A program made the translations under genes and the position numbers. Positions 1 to 7,610 of a stretch of 64,000 nucleotides of DNA are shown here, piece by piece. Origin of the DNA: Sulfurovum zhangzhouensis (GTDB lineage Bacteria > Campylobacterota > Campylobacteria > Campylobacterales > Sulfurovaceae); contig NZ_JAQIBD010000002.1 of the NCBI RefSeq assembly GCF_030347965.1, positions 1 through 64,000 on the forward strand, read 5' to 3'. The notes under the pieces are model-generated. The model was not told where the DNA came from, made no database searches, and worked only from the letters and a program-made list of their open reading frames with translations. The first letter of the stretch is position 1, and each line of letters opens with the position of its first letter.

Positions 1-158
1 CCGAAGAGGGAAGGATGCTCAAAAATGCAGGAAATGCACCCTCTTTTGCAGATATTGATACCAATAGTGACGGGAAGATCACTACAGAAGAGTTTCAGGC
101 TCACCAACAACAAAATAGAATGAAGAACAAACCACTTCAGGGTAAATGCGGTAGATAA
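1..158 (+). CDS. EF-hand domain protein, C-terminal end (partial)
   Basis: This is the 3' end of a gene that begins before the window; the open frame starts at base 3 and ends at TAA 156-158. The visible 51 residues contain one EF-hand calcium-binding loop, DTNSDGKITTEE, with the expected D/N/D/G/I/E positions, followed by a short polar, basic tail ending in GKCGR. EF-hand repeats of this kind occur in small bacterial calcium-binding proteins, often secreted, but the signal peptide and any further hands would be upstream. The function cannot be stated beyond probable calcium binding. Confidence 0.75.
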   Translation, partial: EEGRMLKNAGNAPSFADIDTNSDGKITTEEFQAHQQQNRMKNKPLQGKCGR

Positions 159-209
159 TCTTTTAAAAAAGATATTCATTTTAGTTCATCTATCCAATAA
201 GGCATAAAC

Positions 210-1157
210 TTGAAATTTACTAACCAAACGATGCAAGAGATTATTGCAGAGTTGAGCCAAGAGATCACATCTTTACAACCAGGGGATGTGATCTCATTTG
301 ATGTACTTGATCCCGATGAAGGCGGTAAATACGCCGGGGAAGAGGTGATCATAGAAGAAAATGTATTTCTCTATCATGGGTATAAAAGTTGGACGGACCT
401 TGCACAACTGCTACAGTGCAAGATGCTGACACCGCATGGCAGTACCTATCCATTTATTACACTACACTTTGAAAAACTTCAGACATTCACATTTCATAAT
501 ATACTACCAGAGGATAAAAAAGAGAAGTACGGCATTGATTCTATATTTTTCAATATTAATAAAATGGAAGAGCCTGCATTCCTCTACTATTATCTCCAGG
601 CGTTGGATAATGTCAAACTGGTACAAAAAAAGCGTGTTTTGAATCTAGGTATCAACAGGGGAGATGAGTTTATAGCCCTCAAATCTCATCTGGATAACAT
701 TACTTATCAAAAGATAAAGCTAGTGGGCATTGACCATTCACAAAGTGCCATCACTTATGCAAAAATGTTACTTCCTGAAAAGAATGTAGAACTATATGCT
801 GAAGATATCAATGCACTGGATTCCTTGAATCTTGGAAGATTTGACCTGATTGTCTCTATTGGTACATTGCAAAGCCCTTCCATAAACTTCAAGCCTTTTT
901 TGATGAATCTTGTACAAAACTACATAGATAAAGAGCAGGGTGCTTTGATCCTAGGTTTTCCAAACTGCCGATGGATTGGAGGAGAGATGCTTTATGGTGC
1001 AAAAGCTCCAAATTACGCGATGAGTGAACTTTCATTACTTTTTAATGATGTCATTTTTGCAAAAAAATATCTACAACAGCATAAATTTCGTGTAACATTA
1101 ACAGGTAAAGAGTATATCTTTCTTACGGCTACCAAAATCACTTCAAAAACAGAGTGA
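210..1157 (+). CDS. class I SAM-dependent methyltransferase
   Basis: A 315-aa protein. Residues from about 140 onward form a Rossmann-type SAM domain: VLNLGINRGDEF matches the glycine-rich motif I, VGIDHSQSAITYA the acidic motif II, and FDLIVSIGTLQSP the motif IV region. The N-terminal 130 residues have no motif I recognise and may hold the substrate-binding part. The start is TTG at 210, with AATAAGG seven bases before it; the first in-frame ATG (231) has no ribosome-binding site. The gene stands alone, 70 bp before the next gene. The substrate is unknown; confidence is high for the fold and low for the role. Confidence 0.75.
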   Translation: MKFTNQTMQEIIAELSQEITSLQPGDVISFDVLDPDEGGKYAGEEVIIEENVFLYHGYKSWTDLAQLLQCKMLTPHGSTYPFITLHFEKLQTFTFHNILPEDKKEKYGIDSIFFNINKMEEPAFLYYYLQALDNVKLVQKKRVLNLGINRGDEFIALKSHLDNITYQKIKLVGIDHSQSAITYAKMLLPEKNVELYAEDINALDSLNLGRFDLIVSIGTLQSPSINFKPFLMNLVQNYIDKEQGALILGFPNCRWIGGEMLYGAKAPNYAMSELSLLFNDVIFAKKYLQQHKFRVTLTGKEYIFLTATKITSKTE

Positions 1158-1226
1158 TATATTTTATTTTAAGAAACTATACTTATAATTCCAATAAAGT
1201 TTTTTTATAATTTGAAGGACTCTACT

Positions 1227-1811
1227 ATGAAATTTCCTACTTTACTACTTTCAACATTGCTTACTACATCATTATATGCAGTGGATCAAAATGCATCTAG
1301 CGAGCAGATGAATGTCAAAATGGAAGGAATCGGCTATATAAAGAAGCTAGGCGGTACGCTTAAGAGTGAGCTTCAAAAACACATGCAAGTAGATCCTACG
1401 GGTGTTGCTGCTTTTGGTTTTTGTACAGCAAAAGCTATGGAGATCACTGAAGAGGTAAACAAAGAGCTTCCTGCTAATGCAAAAGTAAGAAGAACTGCAC
1501 TCAAAACACGTAATGAGATGAATATGCCAGATGCAACGGATATAGCAGTGATGGAGAGCTATCTCAAAGCAATTGAAGAGAAGAGATTTACTCCGCAAGA
1601 TATCAAAATCGTAGAAGAGGGTAATACGACAAGAGTTTATAAACCACTTCTTACTGATGGTGTTTGCCTCAAATGCCATGGTCAAAATGTGAGTACCGAA
1701 ATTCAAGAGATGATCATTACCAGCTATCCTAAAGATGAAGCAATGGGCTTTAAAGAGGGTGATCTAAGAGGTGTGGTTGTAGCTGAGATCATTAAGAAGT
1801 CAGACAAATAA
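1227..1811 (+). CDS. secreted DUF3365 (Tll0287-like) haem-binding protein
   Basis: A 194-aa protein with a signal peptide (MKFPTLLLSTLLTTSLYA). The body matches the DUF3365/Tll0287-like family: GVAAFGFCTAKAM near the N-terminus, an RRTALKTRN segment, and a single c-type haem motif CLKCH at residues 147-151. The family is a PAS-like periplasmic haem domain, often tied to redox sensing or electron transfer, and it also occurs fused to sensor proteins; here it is free-standing. ATG 1227 is preferred to the upstream TTG at 1212 because AAGGA (1215-1219) is well spaced for the ATG. Its stop codon is part of the following terminator hairpin. Its partner is unknown. Confidence 0.85.
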   Translation: MKFPTLLLSTLLTTSLYAVDQNASSEQMNVKMEGIGYIKKLGGTLKSELQKHMQVDPTGVAAFGFCTAKAMEITEEVNKELPANAKVRRTALKTRNEMNMPDATDIAVMESYLKAIEEKRFTPQDIKIVEEGNTTRVYKPLLTDGVCLKCHGQNVSTEIQEMIITSYPKDEAMGFKEGDLRGVVVAEIIKKSDK

Positions 1812-1829
1812 GGGAAACCCCTTATTTTT
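1809..1829 (+). terminator. rho-independent terminator of the DUF3365 gene
   Basis: TAAGGG (1809-1814) pairs with CCCTTA (1819-1824) across an AAAC loop and is followed by TTTTT. The TAA of the hairpin is the stop codon of the gene itself. It separates this gene from the convergent methyltransferase ending at 1843. Confidence 0.75.
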
Positions 1830-1842
1830 ATATTTTTAAATA

Positions 1843-2448
1843 TTATTTTATTGCAGTCATCAAAAAAACCGTAAAATCCCTATGCGGTTTTTTGATAGTA
1901 CTGGCTGTAGAAAATGTCACGTCACTAAATCCTGCTTCAGCAGCGTACTGCGCAAGTTTATGTCTATCAAATCCATAATGGAATACCCCTGTATTATCGC
2001 TATGAAAACTTCCGTCTTCACTATCAAGATCCGCCAAAGCGATAAATCCTCCATCATCTACCATATTATAAAGCTTATTAAGAAGTGCAGGGGTATCTTC
2101 TATATGATGTATCGTCATTGATGAGATCACACCATCATAACGTTCAGGAGCATCATACTGAACAATATCAATATGTTTTACCTCTGTTCTACAGGCAAAT
2201 TCATCACATTTACTCTCAAATTCCTTTAGCATGGAAGGCGAACTGTCAACTGCAACAATTTTATCGACAAAAGGAGCGATAAAATAGCTTAAAAGGCCGG
2301 TTCCTGCACCCAAATCCATAACATTCATTGATTTTTCAAGATTAATATTTTTTACTATCAGATCACTGATCGCTTTTGCGTTCTTGACACGGTTACTGTT
2401 CATATCCCAATTTTTTGATTTATCAGCAAAAAGATCTTTATTTTTCAT
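1843..2448 (-). CDS. class I SAM-dependent methyltransferase (Methyltransf_11/25 type)
   Basis: A 201-aa protein that is essentially a single SAM-binding domain. VMDLGAGTGLLSYF is motif I, VAVDSSPSMLKEF motif II, DIVQYD motif III and YDGVISSMTIHHIED motif IV with the post-motif histidines. The length is typical of small-molecule methyltransferases of the UbiE/BioC-like superfamily. AAGGAA lies six bases before the ATG. It starts 30 bp downstream of the TetR gene on the same strand, so the two are probably co-transcribed and it is a likely target of that repressor. The substrate is not apparent. Confidence 0.8.
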   Translation of the reverse strand: MKNKDLFADKSKNWDMNSNRVKNAKAISDLIVKNINLEKSMNVMDLGAGTGLLSYFIAPFVDKIVAVDSSPSMLKEFESKCDEFACRTEVKHIDIVQYDAPERYDGVISSMTIHHIEDTPALLNKLYNMVDDGGFIALADLDSEDGSFHSDNTGVFHYGFDRHKLAQYAAEAGFSDVTFSTASTIKKPHRDFTVFLMTAIK

Positions 2449-2478
2449 ACATATTCCTTAATATTAATTAGTATGTGC

Positions 2479-3132
2479 CTAAAATAGCGTATTTTGTTTC
2501 TCGAGTTTTATGTTGTCCCAGAAGAGATCTACATGTTTTTCGAACATTGACACTACCGAAGAGGTCGATTTTTTGTCTAATTTTAGCAAAGAAACCTGCA
2601 TTTGATAGAAAAACAGGGGTGAAAAGAACTCATTAGCCAGTAAAAGAGGATCACCAGACTTTATCATCTCATCTTGCATCATAGAAAAGAAGATTCCTGA
2701 GAGCTTTTTTACGTTTTCCTGGTAAAAATGTTCATTGTAGATCTCTCTGATACGTTCATTACGGTATATCTCCTGCATCAAAAGTTTGAAAAGAGCTTCA
2801 TTTTGCCCGTCAAAGCCTATAAGCTTAAAAGTAGTGGCAATACTCATTAAAAGCGATTTTCCCTGTTTATGAAGCTCCTGAGCCTCTTTATCGGCAAATA
2901 TCTGGACAATGGCTGAAGAAGTTAGCTCGGAAACCAGTGTTTCCAGTATCTCATCCTTGTTTTTAAAGTGATTATAGAGTGCACTCTGCTTCAATCCCAT
3001 AGCTCCGGCTATATCTCTTACAGTTGTTGCTTTATATCCCTTAGAGGAGAAGAGTTTTAGTGATGTTTTGAGTATTTTATTCTTTGTATTATTACCCCTG
3101 GATAGGGCTGTATTAACGTTCTGTTCGGACAT
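2479..3132 (-). CDS. TetR/AcrR family transcriptional regulator
   Basis: A 217-aa protein with the TetR N-terminal helix-turn-helix: ILKTSLKLFSSKGY, then TTVRDIAGAMGL, then KQSALYNHFKNKDEIL (about residues 18-62 of the 217). The C-terminal ligand and dimerisation domain is diverse, as usual for the family. I chose the ATG at 3132 because AAGGAG sits six bases upstream. A longer frame reaches 3180 but would run through an operator-like palindrome at 3159-3172. Four such palindromes lie directly upstream, so autoregulation is likely. It precedes the methyltransferase at 1843-2448 in an apparent two-gene operon. The inducer is unknown. Confidence 0.85.
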   Translation of the reverse strand: MSEQNVNTALSRGNNTKNKILKTSLKLFSSKGYKATTVRDIAGAMGLKQSALYNHFKNKDEILETLVSELTSSAIVQIFADKEAQELHKQGKSLLMSIATTFKLIGFDGQNEALFKLLMQEIYRNERIREIYNEHFYQENVKKLSGIFFSMMQDEMIKSGDPLLLANEFFSPLFFYQMQVSLLKLDKKSTSSVVSMFEKHVDLFWDNIKLEKQNTLF

Positions 3133-3158
3133 TGAGGCTCCTTTGCATGCCATTATAG

Positions 3159-3299
3159 TGAACAATTGTTCATTTGTCAAGAGTATTATATTTCAATATT
3201 ATGAACAATTGTTCATTTAAGAAATCAATCAAATTATTATTTATGAACAAACGTTCATATTTATTATTATTCATCAAATATAAAATGAACATTTGTTAA
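3159..3299. promoter_or_regulatory. array of four operator-like palindromes upstream of tetR-type gene
   Basis: Four 14-bp palindromes follow one another: TGAACAATTGTTCA at 3159-3172 and again at 3202-3215 (both perfect), TGAACAAACGTTCA at 3244-3257, and TGAACATTTGTTAA at 3286-3299. Their centres are 43, 42 and 42 bp apart, close to four helical turns, so all face the same side of the DNA. The position just before the TetR start suggests cooperative autoregulation. The assignment to this regulator is inference from position. Confidence 0.75.
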
Positions 3300-3892
3300 T
3301 TAAATCCTCTGCAAAGACCTGAAATAGGCATATTGTTTGGGATATAAATATTTTTAATTGGGTAGAGTGTGCACGTACAGACAATTGAGATTATGCTATT
3401 GGCTTGAGTGATGACGCATATTGCACAATAGGTAATAAAACGTATTCAAGAGAGAGAATAAATAATAATATTTCTAAATATTAGATACTTATCTTGTGAT
3501 TTGCTTAAATACGTATTTTGCTATTCAAAATTAATATTTAATAATATAATTAAATATATAGATCATAGATCGTTATCTTTAATAACATTATTATGAGAAA
3601 ATTTTTATTATCTCTTTTAAACCATTAATATTTTGTTTTAAACCTTGGATAATAAAAAATAAAACTCTTTATTTAGGACATATCAAGAAATGTACTTAGT
3701 TTGAAAAGATGGAGATACCAATCTGCAATGATTTAATATAGTGAGTTTTATTGTTTGCATTACTTATGGATTTTTTTCTCCAAATAGATGAATATTTAGT
3801 CTATCATATTACTTGAAGATTGTATATTTATTTTTTTAATATATTTTATATTATGTTAACCAATATATATTTTTAACCCGATACTGATAATT
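3300..3892. other. AT-rich intergenic stretch without genes
   Basis: About 590 bp of very AT-rich DNA lie between the operator array and the next gene. I see no reading frame with a ribosome-binding site, no RNA gene, and no clear repeat. If the operators also control a divergent transcript, it would enter this stretch, but nothing recognisable is encoded there. Confidence 0.6.
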
Positions 3893-3914
3893 ATTTGTGT
3901 ATTGCTACACAAAT
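3893..3914 (-). terminator. terminator-like hairpin at end of the 146-aa gene
   Basis: ATTTGTGTA (3893-3901) and TACACAAAT (3906-3914) form a perfect 9-bp stem with a 4-base loop, overlapping the stop codon of the minus-strand gene. There is no strong T-tract on either side, so termination is only probable. Confidence 0.45.
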
Positions 3915-4345
3915 AACTGTTGGTTGACTTTTGCCAATTCTCTTAATTTATGACGAGTAATATCATCTATCGGTTTTTGTTTGATCTTTTCAACCATACC
4001 TATAAGTTGGTCATAACTTTTAAAATCCAATTTTTGTTTGTGCAGTGCTGCCTGACTCAAATATGACAATACTTCATCTTTAGTAACGATGTCATGGTTT
4101 TCAAGACTGTTTATCATCATTGATAACAAAACCCCATCTTCTTCATCTATAAGTTCTGATGCTATTAACTTAGCAGCATCTTCTTCCAATCCACGGTTGA
4201 GTAAGATCTTTGCAATGCTTGATATGATAGAAGAATGGTTAACTTTACTATAACCTATCCTGTTTTCTACTGTTTCACCCATGAGAGGATTCAGTGCCAA
4301 TCCAGTAATGATAAGTGTTATCGTGATAAAGTTTTGTTTATTCAT
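3905..4345 (-). CDS. secreted protein of unknown function
   Basis: A 146-aa protein with a signal peptide (ITITLIITGLALNPLMGE) and a mature part of about 120 residues that looks all-helical, with charged stretches such as EEDAAKLIASELIDEEDG. AAGGAA precedes the ATG at good spacing. I do not recognise the family and see no cysteine or metal motif. It is isolated between an AT-rich gap and the next gene, with its own hairpin at the end. Probably periplasmic. Confidence 0.65.
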   Translation of the reverse strand: MNKQNFITITLIITGLALNPLMGETVENRIGYSKVNHSSIISSIAKILLNRGLEEDAAKLIASELIDEEDGVLLSMMINSLENHDIVTKDEVLSYLSQAALHKQKLDFKSYDQLIGMVEKIKQKPIDDITRHKLRELAKVNQQLFV

Positions 4346-4424
4346 GATTAATTCCTTTATATTGCATTAGCCTTATCTATATCATAGATAAAAAAGGTTA
4401 ACCAACGATATCATTTTCTGCCCA

Positions 4425-5192
4425 TTATTCAAACAACTGCCAAAATTCATTGAAACTATTTTCAAACTCTTTGAGTCTCAACTTCAGGGCATCAAGGATG
4501 ATATCTGATTTACATAAAAAGAAAAAGACTCTCGGAGAATACGGCTTGTGTTTTATCGCTATCACATGTCGATACTCATCTTTAAGTGAAACAAGTAAAC
4601 TTTCTATCTGTTCATCATGAGAAAAACAACGGCTCAAATGCTGATAAACGATGCATATCTCAAGATACGGCAGTCTATAAAAGTAGCTTACTTCATCCGC
4701 AAAAATATATTTATGCGGATAGACTTTTTGTTGGTAGTGATCATTTAATGTGAGATACTCGAAACACTTGTCTGCCCTATTACACTTAAGAGCCATACCG
4801 TTATCTGGAGCTACCGCTACGATCTGTGATTTTGAAGCAAAGGTCAGGGCATTATTAAGCCATAGATACCGATCCTCTAATGCTTTAGGGACTTCATTAT
4901 AGTAGAAGATCGCATTTTTAAGGAGCTTCATCTCTTCAAGTTCTGTCACTTCACGTTTGTCACGCATCAAAATATCCATCAATGAGTACTCCAAATACTC
5001 ATCAGTTCCCATCATACGTTCGAAGTAGTCGATATGTCTGCCGTCATTGTTAGTTTCATCTTCACCCTTATGCATGAACCATATCTGAGCCAATGCTTTA
5101 CCGTCAAGCGGACTCTCTTGATGGTTGAAGAGATATCTAAAAAGTTGGAACTTTCCAAAGTCCCCTACATCAGCGACATATCTATCCTGCAC
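4425..5192 (-). CDS. conserved hypothetical protein (RYVxDxGDFGK family)
   Basis: A 255-aa soluble protein that opens with RYVADVGDFGKFQLFRYLF. I recall this N-terminal signature from a scattered family of uncharacterised bacterial proteins of similar length, but not an assigned activity. The rest is rich in aromatic and acidic residues with no membrane segment. The start is GTG at 5192 with a GGTGG sequence just upstream. It begins 10 bp after the stop of the small lipoprotein gene on the same strand, so it may share that transcript. Confidence 0.65.
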   Translation of the reverse strand: MQDRYVADVGDFGKFQLFRYLFNHQESPLDGKALAQIWFMHKGEDETNNDGRHIDYFERMMGTDEYLEYSLMDILMRDKREVTELEEMKLLKNAIFYYNEVPKALEDRYLWLNNALTFASKSQIVAVAPDNGMALKCNRADKCFEYLTLNDHYQQKVYPHKYIFADEVSYFYRLPYLEICIVYQHLSRCFSHDEQIESLLVSLKDEYRHVIAIKHKPYSPRVFFFLCKSDIILDALKLRLKEFENSFNEFWQLFE

Positions 5193-5202
5193 CTACACCA
5201 CC

Positions 5203-5349
5203 CTAGTCTGCAGTGGCTTCATGTACTGTCTGTTTAGTAGATTTCCATGCTGATTTACTGTCACTTTTAATACCTGACCATGTTTTTGAACAACCGCTCA
5301 ATGCGCCAACTATAAAAAGTGCTAAAATAGTTAACATAAGTTTTTTCAT
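5203..5349 (-). CDS. entericidin-like small lipoprotein
   Basis: A 48-aa gene: a signal peptide (MKKLMLTILALFIVGALSGC) with a lipobox ending at Cys20, then a short mature part, SKTWSGIKSDSKSAWKSTKQ followed by TVHEATAD. The two Trp-containing repeats and the size match the entericidin A/B family of small cell-envelope lipoproteins, whose E. coli members act as an antidote/bacteriolytic pair. AAGAGG lies upstream of the ATG. It sits between the DUF6172 gene and the 255-aa gene, all on the minus strand. Only one member is present, so a toxin-antidote role is not implied. Confidence 0.75.
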   Translation of the reverse strand: MKKLMLTILALFIVGALSGCSKTWSGIKSDSKSAWKSTKQTVHEATAD

Positions 5350-5378
5350 TATCTATATCCTCTTAATTTTTTGAAGTA

Positions 5379-5705
5379 TTATAGCGTATCTGCATTTTCA
5401 TTTGTAGTCGTGGCAGTGTCTCTTGGAGGTTTTACTTCAGCCCTGCTAATGATCTCTATATAACACTCCGTCCAACCTGCTTCTACAACTTTATCTAATC
5501 CTTCTATGATACTGTTAAACGTAACTATTTCTGCATTCTGGGCACTATCACCGAACTTGCAGTCAAAGTTCCAGAACATTTTCTCTGCATCCGGAAGTTT
5601 TTTCCCACGTTCTCTTTTGATATATTTTCTTATCTCATGTTTGATCGCTTCTACGATACGGTCCGGATGTCGTTTCTCATCTTGTAATTTAAATGTTTTT
5701 TTCAT
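5379..5705 (-). CDS. DUF6172 family protein
   Basis: A 108-aa protein matching the DUF6172 pattern as I know it: MKKTF start, [20 protein letters not shown], and FWNFDCKFG near residues 44-52. No activity is known for the family. The start overlaps the last codon and stop of the RNA helicase gene by four bases (ATGA), so translation is probably coupled. The C-terminal 15 residues ([13 protein letters not shown]) are polar and probably disordered. The coupling hints at an RNA-related role, which is inference only. Confidence 0.75.
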   Translation of the reverse strand: MKKTFKLQDEKRHPDRIVEAIKHEIRKYIKRERGKKLPDAEKMFWNFDCKFGDSAQNAEIVTFNSIIEGLDKVVEAGWTECYIEIISRAEVKPPRDTATTTNENADTL

Positions 5706-7015
5706 GATTTATCTCCTCTGTTACTCTTGCGATTTCTATTGCGGTTGTTACTTCTACGCCCATCTTTTCTTTCACTCTTCTCTTTATTATCGGATCTGTT
5801 GGAACGTGATCTACTGTTATTATAAGAAGATTTTGATTTTTGTGATTTGCTTTTTTGTATCGGTTCAGCTTTGATATTAGGATCCGGAGTGAAAGCCGGT
5901 ATATCTACTTTTTTGATTTCTGTCTTTATAAGCTTTTCTATATTTGCCAAAAGATCAAACTCATCGATGCAGACAAGAGAAATTGCTTCCCCTGCATTCC
6001 CTGCACGCCCTGTCCTACCTATACGGTGTACATAGTCCTCCGGTACATTCGGCAGTTCATAGTTGACGACATGAGGCAGTTGATCTATATCAAGCCCGCG
6101 TGCTGCGATATCCGTAGCTACAAGCACCTGTATCTCTTTAGCTTTGAAGCTTTCAAGTGCTTTGGTTCTAGCACCCTGACTCTTATTACCGTGGATAGCA
6201 GCAGCTTTGATACCGGACTCTTCAAGCTGCTTTGTAAGTCTGTTTGCTCCATGTTTTGTTCGTGTAAATACCAGTACCTGCTCCCACTTCTTTGTCTTGA
6301 TTAGCTGAGAAAGCAGTTCTCTTTTACGGTGTTTATCCACATAGTGTACTACTTGTGATATCTTCTCACCAGTACTGTTCTCGCGTGCCACTTCTACATG
6401 AACAGGGTCTTTAAGCAGTGTAGCAGCAAGTTTTTTAATCTCATTAGAAAAAGTTGCAGAAAAAAGAAGCGTCTGTCTGTCTGTCGGCATCAGCTTTATT
6501 AAACGTTTGATATCGTGGATAAAACCCATGTCAAGCATCCGATCCGCCTCATCAAGTATCAGACACTCAAGCTTGGAAAAGTCTATCCCTTTTTGCCCGG
6601 CAATATCCAGTAACCTTCCCGGTGTGGCAATGACGATATCCACCCCTTTTCTTATCGTAGCAAGTTGTGGATTTATCCCTACTCCGCCATAGATAACAGC
6701 TGTACGGTAAGGAAGATGCTTCCCGTAGGTTTTAACAGACTCATTTACTTGTGCAGCTAGCTCACGAGTAGGAGTCAAGACTAAAGCCCGTATTTGATAT
6801 TTATTCATATTAGGTTTAGTTTGACTGAGCCTTTCTAGAAGTGGCAAAGTAAAACCTGCCGTCTTGCCAGTACCTGTCTGGGCAGCAGCCAAAACATCCT
6901 TCTTTTGGATGATGAGTGGAATCGCTTTCGCCTGTATCGGAGTAGGTTTTGTGTATCCAGTCTCTTTGATGGCTTTAAGTAGTGGTTGGGAAAGTCCCAA
7001 TGAAGAAAATGACAT
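5702..7015 (-). CDS. rhlE: DEAD-box ATP-dependent RNA helicase, RhlE type
   Basis: A 437-aa protein with the complete DEAD-box motif set in order: Q motif ([14 protein letters not shown]), AAQTGTGKT (I), PTRELAAQV (Ia), TPGRLLD (Ib), DEAD (II), SAT (III), [14 protein letters not shown] (IV), [12 protein letters not shown] (V) and [10 protein letters not shown] (VI). After about residue 375 comes a low-complexity tail rich in Lys, Ser, Arg and Asn, as in RhlE-type proteins, which probably binds RNA. Such enzymes remodel rRNA and mRNA structure in the cytoplasm, often in ribosome assembly. It is the first gene of a unit with the overlapping DUF6172 gene. The RhlE rather than CsdA/SrmB assignment rests on length and tail. 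Confidence 0.9.
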   Translation of the reverse strand: MSFSSLGLSQPLLKAIKETGYTKPTPIQAKAIPLIIQKKDVLAAAQTGTGKTAGFTLPLLERLSQTKPNMNKYQIRALVLTPTRELAAQVNESVKTYGKHLPYRTAVIYGGVGINPQLATIRKGVDIVIATPGRLLDIAGQKGIDFSKLECLILDEADRMLDMGFIHDIKRLIKLMPTDRQTLLFSATFSNEIKKLAATLLKDPVHVEVARENSTGEKISQVVHYVDKHRKRELLSQLIKTKKWEQVLVFTRTKHGANRLTKQLEESGIKAAAIHGNKSQGARTKALESFKAKEIQVLVATDIAARGLDIDQLPHVVNYELPNVPEDYVHRIGRTGRAGNAGEAISLVCIDEFDLLANIEKLIKTEIKKVDIPAFTPDPNIKAEPIQKSKSQKSKSSYNNSRSRSNRSDNKEKSERKDGRRSNNRNRNRKSNRGDKS

Positions 7016-7237
7016 TCAGTGTCGCCTTTTGTCGGGCATTGCCCATATAGTAACGCGATTATATCATAAGTTTTCAACTGCCCTAGCGTTTCCCTACCCC
7101 GTGGGGATCGGTAGACTTGTAGAGAATCATAAAAAAGCATATAAACATTAATAATATGACTATTTGACATATTTTATAACTGACCGTAAAATATACTATA
7201 TTATCGTATATCCACAAAACATATCAAGGAGTCTAAG

Positions 7238-7564
7238 GTGGAAGGAACTATGAAAGTCAGCTATACCATTATGTGCAACAACGATGTCAACCATGAGATT
7301 ACTCTCTCGGAGATCTTATCCAATGAAAAAGTAACTAAAGTAATCAAAAGTGAGTTTGCCAAAGGTCTTAGAAATCTTACTCTCACCACAAATACTGAAG
7401 CCTCACTTTTTATCAAAACAGAAAAAGAGGTCTATGAGTTCATCGTTGATAAAAATGATTTTGCAGATATCCTTGTATTGGCTGAGGAAGATGCACGTAA
7501 ACATAAACGTATCAAAAAAGAGTGTGAAGGTGTAGAATTGGTAGATATCGTAACGTTAGACTAA
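7238..7564 (+). CDS. hypothetical protein, 108 aa
   Basis: A small soluble acidic protein of unknown family, predicted alpha/beta, without cysteine motifs or membrane segments; it ends in VELVDIVTLD. Two starts are possible: GTG 7238, with AAGGAG six bases upstream, and ATG 7250, whose GGAAGGA is rather close. I favour GTG on spacing. It lies 46 bp before the SUV3-like helicase gene on the same strand and probably shares its promoter, which would be near 7190 in the gap shared with the divergent rhlE-type gene. Confidence 0.65.
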   Translation: MEGTMKVSYTIMCNNDVNHEITLSEILSNEKVTKVIKSEFAKGLRNLTLTTNTEASLFIKTEKEVYEFIVDKNDFADILVLAEEDARKHKRIKKECEGVELVDIVTLD

Positions 7565-7610
7565 CGCATCTATGTTATACTTAACTAAAACTATTTACTA
7601 AGACTTTCCT

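Noticed and set aside
7016-7237. CCCC-GTGGGG stem near 7095 as a structured RNA
   Set aside because: The stem is short, and nothing else in this gap between divergent genes supports an RNA gene or riboswitch.
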